Below, piece by piece: positions 7,669 through 7,921 of a stretch of 7,921 nt of DNA. The position numbers were made by a program, and so were the translations under genes. Under the pieces are notes generated by a model that had not been told where the DNA came from, searched no databases, and was given only the letters and a program-made list of their open reading frames with translations. The DNA lies in the NCBI GenBank assembly GCA_002696705.1, contig NZSH01000004.1, positions 21,174 through 29,094 of the forward strand, read 5' to 3'. How positions within the stretch are numbered: position 1 is the first letter of the stretch; every line of letters begins with the position of its first letter. The DNA comes from Woeseiaceae bacterium. Its GTDB lineage: Bacteria; Acidobacteriota; Vicinamibacteria; Vicinamibacterales; UBA823.

Positions 7669-7698
7669 AGTATAGGTGCCAACATTCGAGCACGTCAA
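7669..7698 (-). promoter_or_regulatory. Sigma70-type promoter for the VWA gene and probably the hem operon
   Basis: On the minus strand, TTGACG (7698-7693, five of six consensus bases) and TATACT (7674-7669, five of six) are separated by 18 bases. Transcription would start near 7662, giving a leader of about 50 bases before the ATG at 7612. The leader contains a weak five-base inverted repeat (7624-7628 with 7649-7653). It has no recognisable riboswitch and no good Shine-Dalgarno. Because the genes below are closely spaced and I saw no good internal promoter, this may drive the whole operon. Confidence 0.6.
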
Positions 7699-7767
7699 GC
7701 GTTGGAAACTATTGGTGCTGAACAAGTTGCTAGGATTTTGTGCTCACGAGCGGAATGGGCCAGATTC

Positions 7768-7797
7768 TTGACCCTTGACGCCACCACGTGCTATAAC
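7768..7797 (+). promoter_or_regulatory. Candidate divergent promoter reading out of the window
   Basis: On the plus strand, TTGACC (7768-7773) and TATAAC (7792-7797) are 18 bases apart, each matching five of six consensus bases. Transcription would begin near 7804 and run right. No reading frame of useful length starts between there and the edge. A GTG at 7889 stays open for ten more codons to the window end but has no support. If the promoter is real, it serves a gene or small RNA beyond 7921, back to back with the VWA-hem promoter. Confidence 0.35.
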
Positions 7798-7896
7798 GAG
7801 CGAGTTTTGCATCGATGTGATGCTTGTATTCATGTCTGGCTAACCCACACCACAAGCAGCAACCGTGTAATCGACTTTCGCTCACTACGTGTACCG

Positions 7897-7910
7897 GTAT
7901 AAGCTTATAC
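7897..7910. repeat. Perfect 14-base palindrome GTATAAGCTTATAC
   Basis: The sequence equals its own reverse complement over 14 bases, next to the short palindrome TACCGGTA (7892-7899). A site like this can be an operator for a dimeric regulator, and it lies between the candidate rightward promoter and whatever follows. One perfect 14-base palindrome in about 8 kb is, however, close to chance expectation. Confidence 0.3.
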
Positions 7911-7921
7911 ATTACTTGAGT

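Larger units (their letters stand above)
7699..7921. other. Intergenic region without a recognisable gene
   Basis: Including the VWA leader, the gene-free stretch is 7613-7921. Right of the operon promoter I see only the candidate plus-strand promoter, a seven-base inverted repeat with a 24-base loop (7821-7827 with 7852-7858) that could form a weak hairpin in a rightward transcript, and a perfect 14-base palindrome at 7897-7910. Short open frames on both strands have odd composition (many Cys, His and Trp) and match no family I know. No tRNA signature (TTCRA T-loop with flanking stems) was found. Confidence 0.5.

Noticed and set aside
7702..7902. Short plus-strand frame of 66 codons upstream of the VWA gene
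   Set aside because: Its composition is unlike a normal protein, it matches no family I recognise, it has no Shine-Dalgarno, and it starts well before the candidate rightward promoter's start point.
7730..7912. Short minus-strand frame of 60 codons upstream of the VWA promoter
   Set aside because: It has no family resemblance and is unusually rich in Trp, His and Cys. It is probably noncoding.

Overview
This window carries most of a bacterial tetrapyrrole (heme) biosynthesis operon, all on the minus strand. In transcription order, right to left, it holds a secreted von Willebrand factor A (VWA) protein, a HemX/CcsA-like membrane protein, hemA, hemC, a fused cobA-hemD, hemB, and the first 258 codons of hemL, which runs off the left edge. 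No gene could be supported on the plus strand. Every other long reading frame is a shadow of one of these genes.

The VWA protein (6662-7612) resembles the 'VWFA-related' secreted proteins that are multiplied in Acidobacteriota. Together with the methyltransferase-HemD fusion, the C5 route to aminolevulinate and a base composition near 50% G+C by eye, this suggests an acidobacterium. That is inference, since no rRNA or other phylogenetic marker is present. The gene order hemX/ccsA-hemA-hemC-cobA/hemD-hemB-(hemL) is, as far as I recall, also seen with variations in Firmicutes and in former Deltaproteobacteria, so the order does not settle the taxonomy.

The genes form one biochemical series. 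HemA reduces glutamyl-tRNA to glutamate-1-semialdehyde and HemL isomerises that to 5-aminolevulinate. HemB condenses two of these to porphobilinogen, HemC polymerises four porphobilinogens to hydroxymethylbilane, and the HemD domain closes the ring to uroporphyrinogen III. The CobA (SUMT) domain of the same polypeptide can divert uroporphyrinogen III to precorrin-2, towards siroheme, cobalamin or an alternative heme route. The HemX-like protein next to hemA may control HemA abundance or act in cytochrome c/heme handling. Spacing is tight from hemX to hemB: 15 bases, a 4-base GTGA overlap, 2 bases and 16 bases. It is looser before hemX (63 bases) and before hemL (97 to 98 bases, depending on how the stop is counted).

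The right 309 bases (7613-7921) hold no convincing gene. They contain a good sigma70-type promoter reading left into the VWA gene and a second candidate promoter reading right, out of the window. I see no CRISPR array, insertion sequence, tRNA or rRNA. I did not find a clearly new system. The points most worth checking are the VWA protein at the head of a heme operon, the divergent motifs in the CobA domain, and the loss of the tryptophan-rich heme-handling motif in the HemX-like protein.
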